Below, one piece after another: positions 7,581 to 15,890 of a DNA stretch of 64,000 bases. Under the pieces are notes generated by a model. It was not told where the DNA came from and did not search any database. It was given only the letters and a program-made list of their open reading frames with translations. The position numbers and the translations under genes are program-made. Origin of the DNA: Salinispora pacifica CNR114 (GTDB lineage Bacteria > Actinomycetota > Actinomycetes > Mycobacteriales > Micromonosporaceae); NCBI RefSeq assembly GCF_000514775.1, contig NZ_AZWO01000017.1, positions 1 through 64,000 on the forward strand. The letters run 5' to 3'. Each line of letters starts with the position of its first letter. The stretch's first letter is position 1.

Positions 7581-7607
7581 GGCCGGCACCCGGTTCGGGT
7601 GTCGGCC
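7581..7607 (+). terminator. 12-bp stem terminator, twin copy 2
   Basis: Arms 7581-7592 and 7596-7607 around loop GTT, 44 bases after the acetyltransferase stop. It shares an identical 30-mer with the hairpin at 6970-6999. It also lies downstream of the convergent membrane protein gene, so it may serve both. Confidence 0.8.
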
Positions 7608-7643
7608 AACGGCTGCCGCTGGGAAGCGCTGGTTGTCGGGCTG

Positions 7644-8540
7644 TCACCGCGGACTGTTGGTGACGGTCTGCCCGCGGCGTCCGGCGCGAGTCAGGCCGAC
7701 GGCGAGCAGTGCGTACGCGATCAATTCGATGGCGGCGGCCAGCGCGGGAAGCGGTGCCAACCTCAGCGACGGCGGCGCGAGGACGAACGAGCTGACCACG
7801 GCGGGGTTCCACCTGACGGCGAGCAGCAGGTCCATCGTGGCAAGCGCCAGGTCCACCTGCGGCAGGGCGGCGACAGCGAGGAGCGCGGCACCTACGGCGG
7901 CGATCGCCCGACCCCGCCGGAACAGTACGGCGGTGAGGCAGATCGCGACCAGCCCGAGTACGAGTGGCGCCAGCAGCACCGAACCGGCGCTGAGCACGGT
8001 CGTTGAGACCGGATCGGTCGAAGTGGAGTTCGATTGCTCTCGCGCGGACAGGTCGAGGGCCAACTCACTGAGCCGGACGGCTGGATATGCCACGAACAGC
8101 AGAGTGGCGAGTACGGTGCCCACAACGACCGGCCTCCGACGCGCGGCCGGCTGGTGGGCGATCGGCCAGCGACGTCCGGCTCCGAGCAGCAGCAGGGAAG
8201 CAGTCAGGGGCGCCCAGGTCAGGGCGAGACCGTCGGTGAGCAGGACCGGCGACGGAGAGGGGCCTTCGGGCGCGGGGAGCAGCAGCCGCAGGTCGCGGTC
8301 ATGGTTGATGGCGGCCGGAGCGGTGCGGTACGCCTCCACGACGAGCACGAGGAGTGTGGCCGGTACGACCCAGCGGGGCTTCGGCAGCTCACCGAGGAGC
8401 GCGTAGCCCCCAAGCGCCAGCAGAGCCAAGATCTCCGCGTGGCGCAGTGGGGGATCGTCGAACAGGACGCCGAGGACGTGGGTGGTGGCCAGTACGGCCG
8501 CCGTGCCGAGCAGCAGCGGTCGTAGGCGCACCGCCGTCAT
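7644..8540 (-). CDS. Integral membrane protein of unknown function
   Basis: 298 residues from ATG 8540; a GTG at 8573 would add 11 residues and neither start has a clear SD. About seven or eight hydrophobic segments are rich in Leu, Ala and Val, with short Arg-rich cytoplasmic loops (for example AARRRP near the middle). One longer polar loop (around DLRLLLPAPEGPSPSP) may face outside. I recognise no catalytic motif. It lies downstream of ino1 on the same strand but behind a terminator, so it is probably transcribed separately. Confidence 0.6.
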   Translation of the reverse strand: MTAVRLRPLLLGTAAVLATTHVLGVLFDDPPLRHAEILALLALGGYALLGELPKPRWVVPATLLVLVVEAYRTAPAAINHDRDLRLLLPAPEGPSPSPVLLTDGLALTWAPLTASLLLLGAGRRWPIAHQPAARRRPVVVGTVLATLLFVAYPAVRLSELALDLSAREQSNSTSTDPVSTTVLSAGSVLLAPLVLGLVAICLTAVLFRRGRAIAAVGAALLAVAALPQVDLALATMDLLLAVRWNPAVVSSFVLAPPSLRLAPLPALAAAIELIAYALLAVGLTRAGRRGQTVTNSPR

Positions 8541-8608
8541 GCTGCCACGAGTGTTGGTGGTGTGCTGCCCCACGCCGGACGCGGCACGGTGCGCTCGCCC
8601 GCGACGGC

Positions 8609-8644
8609 GGTGCGGGCCGGAGCCACCCGGGCCCGGCCCGCACC
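8609..8644 (-). terminator. Terminator of the padR-ino1 operon
   Basis: Perfect 12-bp arms (8609-8620 and 8633-8644) around a 12-nt loop, 10 bases beyond the ino1 stop. Confidence 0.8.
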
Positions 8645-8654
8645 TGTCAGAACG

Positions 8655-9734
8655 TCAGCGTGCGATCTCGCCGGCGATGAACTCCTCGACGGCGGCGTGC
8701 GCGTCGGAGTCGGCGTACTGCACCGGCGGGGACTTCATGAAGTACGACGACGCCGACAGGATCGGGCCGCCGATCTTCCGGTCCAGGGCGATCTTCGCGG
8801 CCCGGACCGCGTCGATGATGACGCCGGCCGAGTTCGGCGAGTCCCACACCTCAAGCTTCAGCTCCGCGTTGAGCGGGGTGTCGCCGAAGGAGCGGCCCTC
8901 CAGGCGGATGTAGGCCCACTTGCGGTCGTCCAGCCACGGCACGTGGTCCGACGGGCCGATGTGCACGTCGCTCTTGGCCATCTCGTGCGGCACCTGGGAG
9001 GTGACCGACTGGGTCTTCGAGATCTTCTTGGAGACCAGGCGGTTGCGCTCCAACATGTTCATGAAGTCCATGTTGCCGCCGAAGTTGAGCTGGTAGGTGC
9101 GCAGCAACTCGACGCCACGGTCCTCGAACAGCTTCGCGAGGGCGCGGTGCACGATGGTGGCGCCGACCTGGCTCTTGATGTCGTCACCGACGATCGGCAG
9201 GCCCGCGTCCTCGAACTTCTTCGCCCAGACCGGGTCGGAGGCGATGAAGACGGGGAGGGCGTTGACGAAGGCGCAGCCGGCCTCGATCGCGGCCTGGGCG
9301 TAGAACTTGCCGGCCTCCTCGGAGCCCACCGGCAGGTAGGCCACGACCACGTCGACCTTGGCCGCGCGCAGCGTCTCGGCCACGTTCACCGGCTGGGTGT
9401 CCGACTCCTCGATGATCTCGCGGTAGTACTGGCCGAGACCGTCGAACGTCGGGCCGCGCTGCACGGTCACCCCGGTCGGGGGCACGTCGCACAGCTTGAT
9501 GGTGTTGTTCTCGCTGGCGACGATCGCCTCGGCGAGGTCCATGCCCACCTTCTTGGCGTCCACATCGAACGCCGCGACGAACTCCACGTCCGAGACGTGG
9601 TAGTCGCCGAAGGTGACGTGCATGAGACCCGGGACGCGGTCGTTCGGGTCGGCGTTCCGGTAGTACTCCACGCCCTGTACGAGGGACGAGGCGCAGTTAC
9701 CCACACCGACGATGGCGACGCGGACGGAGCCCAT
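8655..9734 (-). CDS. ino1: Myo-inositol-1-phosphate synthase
   Basis: 359 residues. The enzyme converts glucose 6-phosphate to 1D-myo-inositol 3-phosphate with catalytic NAD, the first step toward phosphatidylinositol and mycothiol in actinobacteria. The N-terminal Rossmann motif [13 protein letters not shown] (about 5-17), the LNFGGNMDF segment, and the conserved Lys-rich SKKISKT region and [12 protein letters not shown] are all present, matching the short actinobacterial form. AAGGAGG lies 8 bases before ATG 9734. padR ends 23 bases upstream, so the two are an operon, and the palindrome at 10433-10459 probably controls both. Confidence 0.95.
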   Translation of the reverse strand: MGSVRVAIVGVGNCASSLVQGVEYYRNADPNDRVPGLMHVTFGDYHVSDVEFVAAFDVDAKKVGMDLAEAIVASENNTIKLCDVPPTGVTVQRGPTFDGLGQYYREIIEESDTQPVNVAETLRAAKVDVVVAYLPVGSEEAGKFYAQAAIEAGCAFVNALPVFIASDPVWAKKFEDAGLPIVGDDIKSQVGATIVHRALAKLFEDRGVELLRTYQLNFGGNMDFMNMLERNRLVSKKISKTQSVTSQVPHEMAKSDVHIGPSDHVPWLDDRKWAYIRLEGRSFGDTPLNAELKLEVWDSPNSAGVIIDAVRAAKIALDRKIGGPILSASSYFMKSPPVQYADSDAHAAVEEFIAGEIAR

Positions 9735-9757
9735 AGCGTCTGCCTCCTTCTCCTTCA

Positions 9758-10393
9758 TCACGGCCGCTCTTCCCTGGACTCTCCAGGCGGAGGCGGGCTG
9801 TTGTCTTCTGGTCGACCGCCGGCCGCCCCGGTGATCGGGGCTGTCGGGGCACGGCCGGAGCGCTCGTTGGCGATGAGCTCCTCCAGCCAGCGAACCTCAC
9901 GCTCACAGGCGTCCAGGCCGTGGCGTTGCAGTTCCAGGGTGTACGCGTCGAGCCGTTCGGCGGCGCGACCGAGCACGTCGCGGAGCCCTTCGCGGCGCTC
10001 CTCGATTTTGCGGCGGCGACCCTCCAGGATGCGAAGTCGGGTTGCCTGGTCGGTGCGGGCGAAGAACGCGAAGTGCACGCCGAAACCGGTGTCGTCATAC
10101 GTCTCGGGCCCGGCTTGGGCGATGAGTTGGGCGAACCGTTCCTTGCCCTCCGCGGTGATTTTGTAAACCACGCGGCCTCGTCGGCTGGTCAGCGCGGGAA
10201 CGTCCGAGACGGTGGGTGTCTCGTTGGCCTCGGTGATCCACCCTGCCGCCTGTAGGCGGCGCAGGGTCGGGTAGAGGCTTCCGTAGCTGATGGCCGCCCG
10301 GATGGCGCCGAGTTTCGCGGTGAGCTCCTTGCGTAGCTCGTAACCGTGCATCGGAGCCTCCTGCAGGAGACCGAGGATGGCGAATTCGAGCAC
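9758..10393 (-). CDS. PadR-family transcriptional regulator, probable ino1 operon repressor
   Basis: 211 residues. An N-terminal winged helix ([19 protein letters not shown], then [18 protein letters not shown]) is followed by a long helical C-terminal dimerisation part (about 105-190) and a disordered Pro-rich tail. The start is decided by the ribosome site: AAGGAGG directly abuts an ATG at 10399 but is ideally placed 6 bases before the GTG at 10393, which also matches the start of mycobacterial relatives. The same padR-ino1 pair occurs in Mycobacterium (Rv0047c-Rv0046c). Autoregulation through the upstream palindrome is likely; the ligand is unknown. Confidence 0.9.
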   Translation of the reverse strand: MLEFAILGLLQEAPMHGYELRKELTAKLGAIRAAISYGSLYPTLRRLQAAGWITEANETPTVSDVPALTSRRGRVVYKITAEGKERFAQLIAQAGPETYDDTGFGVHFAFFARTDQATRLRILEGRRRKIEERREGLRDVLGRAAERLDAYTLELQRHGLDACEREVRWLEELIANERSGRAPTAPITGAAGGRPEDNSPPPPGESREERP

Positions 10394-10432
10394 TGCCATC
10401 CTCCTTACCCTGCTCACCCGAGCACTAACCGC

Positions 10433-10459
10433 GACGATGTATCGGGCCGATACATCGTC
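10433..10459. promoter_or_regulatory. 27-bp palindrome, probable PadR operator
   Basis: Two 13-base arms (10433-10445 and 10447-10459) are exact inverted repeats around one central G. The core contains ATGTATC and GATACAT, the ATGT/ACAT pattern typical of PadR operators. It sits about 40 bases upstream of the padR start, where it would overlap the promoter of padR-ino1, and about 105 bases upstream of the divergent DUF5318 gene. Confidence 0.8.
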
Positions 10460-10564
10460 ACGCTAGCGGATTGCCGCGGGTGGGGCAAACCTCGCACCGC
10501 CGTGTCTCGATTACAGATAGTCACTCGGTCGCCGGGTGGGGCGGCACCGCGTACTCTCGTGCTC

Positions 10565-11020
10565 ATGCGTACGCAGCGCCAGGTGGTCGACTACTCGCTC
10601 CGGAAGCGGGCGGCGCTGCGGGATCTCCTGACCAACCGGGTCGGCCCGGATGACCTCTGCGATGCCTCGCCCTACCTGAAGAACGCGGCCCGGTTCCACG
10701 GCGAGCCGACCGACGAGCGGTGCCCGATCTGTCGGAGTGAGAACCTGACGCGCGTGCACTACATTTACGGCGACGAACTCCGGCAGTCCGCCGGTCAGGC
10801 CCGGAGACTGGCGGAGCTGCCCGCGTTGGCGATGACACTGCGTGAGTTTCAGGTCTTCGTGGTAGAAGTGTGCCTCGGCTGCGCCTGGAACCACCTCATC
10901 GAGCAGTATCTGCTCGGCCGGGACGGGCTGGCGGAGAACAGGCCGGAGCAGGTCGTGGTGGGCGGGGCGCCCTCAACGGACGCCCCAGGCAGGCGACGGA
11001 GGCGAGAGGCGCAACGGTGA
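10565..11020 (+). CDS. DUF5318 family protein
   Basis: 151 residues, conserved in actinobacteria directly upstream of the penicillin-binding protein gene, as here (Rv0049 is the mycobacterial counterpart). It has two CxxC pairs: CPICRSENLTRVHYIYGDEL near 58-77, and EVCLGCAWNHL near 102-112. These probably form a zinc ribbon. Function unknown; the context suggests a link to cell-wall synthesis or division. The basic tail RRRRRE closes the protein. A GTG six bases upstream of ATG 10565 is an alternative start. Confidence 0.85.
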   Translation: MRTQRQVVDYSLRKRAALRDLLTNRVGPDDLCDASPYLKNAARFHGEPTDERCPICRSENLTRVHYIYGDELRQSAGQARRLAELPALAMTLREFQVFVVEVCLGCAWNHLIEQYLLGRDGLAENRPEQVVVGGAPSTDAPGRRRRREAQR

Positions 11021-11217
11021 CGTCAGCACGATCGGTCGCTTCGGCCCGACGGGCCACCGCCCAGCTCGATCGACGTTCTGATAGTCCGATTAGCCCGCTT
11101 GATTGGCAGATAGGCACCTTTGCGCGGCTTGGTCGCGTTGTATCACTGGGTGCCGCAACTCACGGCAAACCGGTGGTGGCGCGGCAGCGCTCCACCGCGA
11201 CCGGCAGGGTGTGAAGA

Positions 11218-14200
11218 ATGAACTCGTACGGCGACCCCAGCTCCTCGCGTGGGCGGGCCCAGATACCGGGCCAGCACGGCGTCCCCGGGCGGGCCGACGA
11301 CGCGTACCGTGCCCCCGATGGTGCGGCACGTTCCCAGTCGGCCGGACCGGAGGGAACAGCGGGCCGCGCCTCGGTGACACCCCGGGGCGGCGCTTCCAGC
11401 GGCCGGGCTTCGGTTGGCGGCTCGGCCTCCGTCCCCATCCAGGGTGCCGCCGGCTCGGCCTCGGTTGGCCGGTCAGGCCGCGCTTCGGTGCCGACCCCGG
11501 CCGGATCGGGCCGTGCTTCGGTGCCGGCGCCGGCCGGGCCGGGCCGTGCTTCGGTGCCGGCGCCGGCCGGGCCGGGCCGTGCCTCGGTGCCGGCGCCATC
11601 CGCGCCCGGACGCGCCTCCGTGCCGGTATCCCCCGCGCCGGGTGGCTCCGCCGGGCGCGCGAGCGTCGGTGCCGCGAGCGGTTCGGCCTCCGTTGGGTCG
11701 GCCTCCGTTGGGTCGGCCTCCGTTGGGTCGGCCTCCGTTGGGTCGGCGTCCGTTGGGTCGGCGTCCGTGGGGCGGGCCCGAGCCGGTGCCGCAGCGGCCG
11801 GAGGCCGGGCCTCGGTGGCGCGGGCCAGCGTCGCCTCGGCCGCCGGTGGTCCCGGCGGCCCGGGTGGCCCCGGCGGATCGGGCCGATCCCGTAATAGTGG
11901 CCGTGACCCGAACGCCGCGCGGGCGAAGAAGCGGAAGCGGGCGAACATGTTGATCGCCTCGTTCGCGGTCTTCATCATGCTCGCCGGCCTGGGCGTCGTC
12001 GGCTTCACCTACTTGAACACCAACGTCGTCCTGCCCGACCAGATTCCACTTCCGCAGTCGACGACGGTCTACACGAGTGACGGCAAGGGTCTGGTCGCGA
12101 AGCTCGGTAACGAGAACCGGACGCTGATCACCAAAAGCCAGATGCCGCAGCACGTGCGGGACGCGGTCGCCGCGGCCGAGGACCGGAACTTCTACCGGCA
12201 CTCGGGCGTCGACTACAAGGGCATCGCCCGGGCCGCCTGGAACAACTTCACCGGTGGTGACCGGCAGGGCGCGTCCACGATTACGCAGCAGTACGCGCGT
12301 AACGCTTACGAGAGCCTTGAGGACGATACCTACGCCCGAAAGGTGCGGGAGGCGATCTTCGCCTCCAAGCTGAACGACAGGTTCAGCAAGGACAAGATCA
12401 TGGAGAACTATCTCAACGTGATCTACTTCGGCCGCGGCGCCTACGGGGTCGAGGCCGCGGCGCAGACCTTCTTTGGCAAGCCCACCAGCAAGTTGACCGT
12501 CGGTGAGGGCGCGGTGCTGGCCGGGCTCATCAAGCAGCCGGAGAAGACCGCCACCCACAACGGGTACGACCCGGCGGTCAGCCCGGAGGACGCGAAGTCG
12601 CGCTGGGACTACGTCCTTGACGGGATGGTGGCCGAGGGCTGGCTCGACGCGGCGGAGCGGCCGACCGAATTTCCGGAGGTGAAGCCGCTGGCCGAGGAGG
12701 GCAGCGGCTTCGGTGTGGGCACCCCCCGCGGCAACGTCATCAACTACGTGCGGGCGGAGATGGAGCAGTGGGGGCTCTGCACCAACACGGGGGCGGGGGA
12801 CGAGAGCACGCCCTCCTGTACGAACGCGCTGCGCAACGGCGGTTACAAGATCACCACGACGATCGACGACAAGATGCAGACCGCGATGGAGAACGCGGCC
12901 CGAGCGGAGGCGAAGGGCTCGCCTCTCAAGGGCCAGCCGGATAACCTGCAGGCCGCCGGAGTCGCCGTGGACCCCAAGACCGGTCGGGTGCTCGCCTACT
13001 ACGGTGGGGAGAGTGGCGCCGGCACCGACTGGGCCGGTATGAACACCGATAAGGGCGGCAACCTCTACGGCGGCCATCCGCCCGCCTCGTCCTTCAAGGT
13101 CTACACCCTGGCGGCCGCCATCGAGGCCGGCATCTCCGTCAACTCGCGGTGGGACGCCACGCCCTTCACGCCGGAGGGCGCCGGGTACCGCGTCTATAAC
13201 GCGGGCCGAGACGTCAGTAAGACTTGCGGCAAGTCCTGCACTCTCGACTATTCGGCGGTGAAGTCATACAACGTTCCGTTCTTCCACGTGGCGGATCAGA
13301 TCGGACCAGACAAGGTGGTCAGCATGGCCCGGCAGGCGGGTATCACCACCATGTGGGACGACAGTCTCAAGCCGTTCAACCTGTTGGCGGAAAAGCCGGA
13401 GGACCTGGCGCCGGAGTATTTCGACCGGGTGGTGGGCTATGGCCAGTATCCGATCACCGTCCTCGACCACGCCAACGGTCTCGCGACGCTGGCGAACGAC
13501 GGCGTCTTCCACCAGGCCCACTTTGTGCTCAAGGTAGAGCAGAAGGACGAGGACACCGGCGAGTGGAAGGTCGTCCGTGGGACCGGGGAGAAGCTGGACG
13601 GGCAGCAACGGATCCGCAAGCAGGTCACCGATGAGGTGACCGCGGTGCTGAAGCAAATCCCGGTGGAGAACAAGGACGCCCTCTCCGGGGGGCGGGAGGC
13701 GGCCGGGAAGACCGGCACCTGGGAGTTGGACGGGACCCCTAACAACTCGAACGCCTGGATGGTTGGCTACGACGACAACCTGGCGACCGCGATCTGGATC
13801 GGTAGCCACGACCCCAATGAGAACCCGGCGATCAAAAACAAGAACGGTGCCGACATCGGCGGCAGCACCATGCCGGCGGATGTGTGGAAAAAGTTCATGA
13901 ACGAGGCGCTGAAGGACGCGCCCAGGTCTGAGCTGCCGAATATCACCGGAGTCGGGGACGACAAGGCCGGTAACGGCGCGTTGCCGCCCCCGCCGGAGCC
14001 GGACTGTGGGCTGCTCGACCTGTTCTGCCCCGATAGGGGCAACAACGGCGGCGACAACAACAACGGCGGCGGCAACAACGGCGGCGGTGACAACGGCGGC
14101 GGTGACAACGGCGGCGGTGACAATAACGGCGGCGGCGGTAACAACGGCGGCGGGGGCAACAACGGCGGTGGCGACAACGGTGGGGATACCGGATTCCCAC

Positions 14201-14241
14201 CGCCGCCGAACGGAGGCCCCCAACGACCTGGGCGGGACTAG
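11218..14241 (+). CDS. ponA: Bifunctional class A penicillin-binding protein (transglycosylase/transpeptidase)
   Basis: 1007 residues. It polymerises lipid II glycan strands and cross-links peptides outside the membrane. A low-complexity cytoplasmic tail (1-243, with GRASVPAPAGP and SASVG repeats) precedes one membrane helix (about 244-266). The GT51 domain follows (catalytic Glu321 in AAAEDRNFY, QGASTITQQ near 350), then the transpeptidase domain with SSFK (Ser624), SYN and KTGT (Lys831). The C terminus is an Asn/Gly-rich tail (about 940-990). The tails are much longer than in mycobacterial PonA1 relatives. Position after DUF5318 and before a GT87 gene matches Rv0050. SD before ATG 11218 is weak. 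Confidence 0.95.
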   Translation: MNSYGDPSSSRGRAQIPGQHGVPGRADDAYRAPDGAARSQSAGPEGTAGRASVTPRGGASSGRASVGGSASVPIQGAAGSASVGRSGRASVPTPAGSGRASVPAPAGPGRASVPAPAGPGRASVPAPSAPGRASVPVSPAPGGSAGRASVGAASGSASVGSASVGSASVGSASVGSASVGSASVGRARAGAAAAGGRASVARASVASAAGGPGGPGGPGGSGRSRNSGRDPNAARAKKRKRANMLIASFAVFIMLAGLGVVGFTYLNTNVVLPDQIPLPQSTTVYTSDGKGLVAKLGNENRTLITKSQMPQHVRDAVAAAEDRNFYRHSGVDYKGIARAAWNNFTGGDRQGASTITQQYARNAYESLEDDTYARKVREAIFASKLNDRFSKDKIMENYLNVIYFGRGAYGVEAAAQTFFGKPTSKLTVGEGAVLAGLIKQPEKTATHNGYDPAVSPEDAKSRWDYVLDGMVAEGWLDAAERPTEFPEVKPLAEEGSGFGVGTPRGNVINYVRAEMEQWGLCTNTGAGDESTPSCTNALRNGGYKITTTIDDKMQTAMENAARAEAKGSPLKGQPDNLQAAGVAVDPKTGRVLAYYGGESGAGTDWAGMNTDKGGNLYGGHPPASSFKVYTLAAAIEAGISVNSRWDATPFTPEGAGYRVYNAGRDVSKTCGKSCTLDYSAVKSYNVPFFHVADQIGPDKVVSMARQAGITTMWDDSLKPFNLLAEKPEDLAPEYFDRVVGYGQYPITVLDHANGLATLANDGVFHQAHFVLKVEQKDEDTGEWKVVRGTGEKLDGQQRIRKQVTDEVTAVLKQIPVENKDALSGGREAAGKTGTWELDGTPNNSNAWMVGYDDNLATAIWIGSHDPNENPAIKNKNGADIGGSTMPADVWKKFMNEALKDAPRSELPNITGVGDDKAGNGALPPPPEPDCGLLDLFCPDRGNNGGDNNNGGGNNGGGDNGGGDNGGGDNNGGGGNNGGGGNNGGGDNGGDTGFPPPPNGGPQRPGRD
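11476..11772 (+). repeat. In-frame microsatellite-like repeats in the PBP cytoplasmic tail
   Basis: Four 33-base units (11476-11607) encode GRASVPAPAGP-like units. Six 15-base units (11683-11772) encode SASVG. Units within each set differ by few bases, so copy number probably varies between strains. The Ser/Arg-rich composition would suit phosphorylation or protein binding. Confidence 0.85.
14038..14190 (+). repeat. Asn/Gly-coding repeat in the PBP extracellular tail
   Basis: AACAACGGCGGCGGT-type repeats encode NNGGGDNGGG runs at the C terminus of the penicillin-binding protein, probably a flexible wall-spanning linker. Confidence 0.75.
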
Positions 14242-14262
14242 CCGGGCTGGGCCAGCGCCGTG

Positions 14263-14310
14263 CCGCACCGTCACGCGTCCCACCTCTTGGGGTGGGGCGC
14301 GGCGGTGCGG
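14263..14310 (+). terminator. Terminator after the PBP gene
   Basis: An interrupted stem: 14263-14269 pairs with 14304-14310, and about nine bases up to 14284 pair with bases from 14291, around loop TCTTGG, 22 bases after the stop. Confidence 0.6.
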
Positions 14311-14398
14311 TAGCGGCGATGCCCAGACCTGCGGTGCGGTAGCGCCAACGCCATCCAGGTGCACGACGGCGACGCCGATCTAGTGCAGGATGCACGTC

Positions 14399-15874
14399 AT
14401 GAGCACGCAGACGACGGGCGGCGCCGACAACTCCGCCGCACCGGACCACCCGTCCCGTTCCGACGGCTTCGTTCGTGGCGTCTCCGGCCTGATCGGTGGC
14501 CCGTTGGGTGACCACGCCACCGCCTTGGACCGGCCGGTCGGCGGGGAGCGTCGGTTCTGGACCGCGGTGCGGATCGTTCTGGCCCTGGTCTGCCTGACGA
14601 TGGCCCTGCACTGGGTGCAGAAGTCGCCCTGCCAGGATGGCGCCTGGACGAACAACGTCCAGTACACCCGCTTCTGCTACACCGACGTGCTCGCGCTCTA
14701 CTACGCCGAAGGGCTCAACGAGGGGAAGGTTCCCTACCTGGACCACCCGGTGGAGTATCCGGTGCTCACCGGCTACTTCATGGGTGCCCTCGGCCTGCCG
14801 GTGCACGCGCTCGGCAGCGCGGACCCCGGCCTGAACCAGGCCATGTGGTTCTACAACCTGAACGTACTGGTGCTCGGGGCGCTGGCGGTGGCCACCGTCG
14901 CGGTGATCCTGGCGCTGCGGCGCCGACGACCCTGGGACGCGGCACTCTTCGCACTCGCCCCCGCGCTGCTGCTCACCGCCACCGTCAACTGGGACTTTCT
15001 CGCCATCGGACTGGCCGCCTTCGGCCTGTTCGCCTGGGCGCGCCGCAAACCCGCGCTGGCCGGCCTGCTACTCGGCCTGGGCGGGGCGGCGAAGCTCTGG
15101 CCGCTCTTCCTCTTCTGGCCGATCCTGCTGCTGGCCATTCGGAGTAGCCGGCTGCGGGCCGCGCTCACCGCGATCGGCACGGGCGCGGTGGCGCTGGTCC
15201 TGGTGAACCTCCCCGCCGCGCTGGCCAACCCCACCAACTGGGGACGCTTCCTGGAGCTCAACACGGAGCGGGCGATCGACTGGGGCACCCTCTGGTACAT
15301 CGGCCGCTACCTCGACGGCAGGATCGGCGAGCCCGGCGCCGGCCCGTTCGAGTGGCTGAGCAACAACATTCCGGTGCTGAACAACCTGGCGTACGCGCTG
15401 TTCTTCCTGGCCTGCGTCGGCATCGCCGTGCTGGCCCTGCGGGCCCCGCGCCGCCCGCGCCTCGCCCAGCTCGCCTTCCTCGTGGTCGCCGCCTTCCTGA
15501 TCTTCAGCAAGGTCTGGTCGCAGCAGTTCGTGCTCTGGCTGCTGCCCCTCGCCGTACTCGCCCGCCCCAAGTGGGGTGCCTTCCTGGCCTGGCAGCTCGC
15601 CGAGGTCGGCTACTTCCTGGCCTTCTACGGCGAGCTGCTGGGCACCTCCACCGGCACGCCGGTCTTTCCCGAGGGCGTCTTCGTGCTGGCCGCCGCGTTC
15701 CGGCTGACCACCGTCGTCGTGCTCTGCGTGCTGGTCATCCAGGAGATCCTCCGGCCGGAGCAGGACGCGGTACGGGCCAGCTACCCCGACGACCCGGACG
15801 GCGGGGTCATCGACGGCGCACCGGACGCTCCCTGGGTGGCCAGACAGCGAGCGTCCGTGCCGGTGGCGACCTGA
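14399..15874 (+). CDS. GT87-type (DUF2029) polyprenol-linked membrane glycosyltransferase
   Basis: 491 residues. A polar N-terminal tail (about 60 residues) is followed by around ten hydrophobic segments. The first external loop carries an acidic/aromatic stretch, LDHPVEYPVLTGYFM near 118-132, typical of GT-C mannosyltransferases that use polyprenyl-phosphate-mannose. It corresponds in position to mycobacterial Rv0051, next to ponA1. The probable role is adding mannose to a phosphoinositide or wall glycan outside the membrane. ATG 14399 is preferred over the ATG at 14390 because GCAGGA at 14385-14390 fits it. It is convergent with the next gene, with only 16 bases between stops. Confidence 0.8.
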   Translation: MSTQTTGGADNSAAPDHPSRSDGFVRGVSGLIGGPLGDHATALDRPVGGERRFWTAVRIVLALVCLTMALHWVQKSPCQDGAWTNNVQYTRFCYTDVLALYYAEGLNEGKVPYLDHPVEYPVLTGYFMGALGLPVHALGSADPGLNQAMWFYNLNVLVLGALAVATVAVILALRRRRPWDAALFALAPALLLTATVNWDFLAIGLAAFGLFAWARRKPALAGLLLGLGGAAKLWPLFLFWPILLLAIRSSRLRAALTAIGTGAVALVLVNLPAALANPTNWGRFLELNTERAIDWGTLWYIGRYLDGRIGEPGAGPFEWLSNNIPVLNNLAYALFFLACVGIAVLALRAPRRPRLAQLAFLVVAAFLIFSKVWSQQFVLWLLPLAVLARPKWGAFLAWQLAEVGYFLAFYGELLGTSTGTPVFPEGVFVLAAAFRLTTVVVLCVLVIQEILRPEQDAVRASYPDDPDGGVIDGAPDAPWVARQRASVPVAT

Positions 15875-15890
15875 CCGACTCGGGATCCGG

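Noticed and set aside
8562-10166. Long plus-strand open frame opposite ino1 and padR
   Set aside because: It is antisense to two well-supported genes and its composition (Val/Gly/Asp/Arg-rich, no motifs) is typical of a GC-rich shadow frame.
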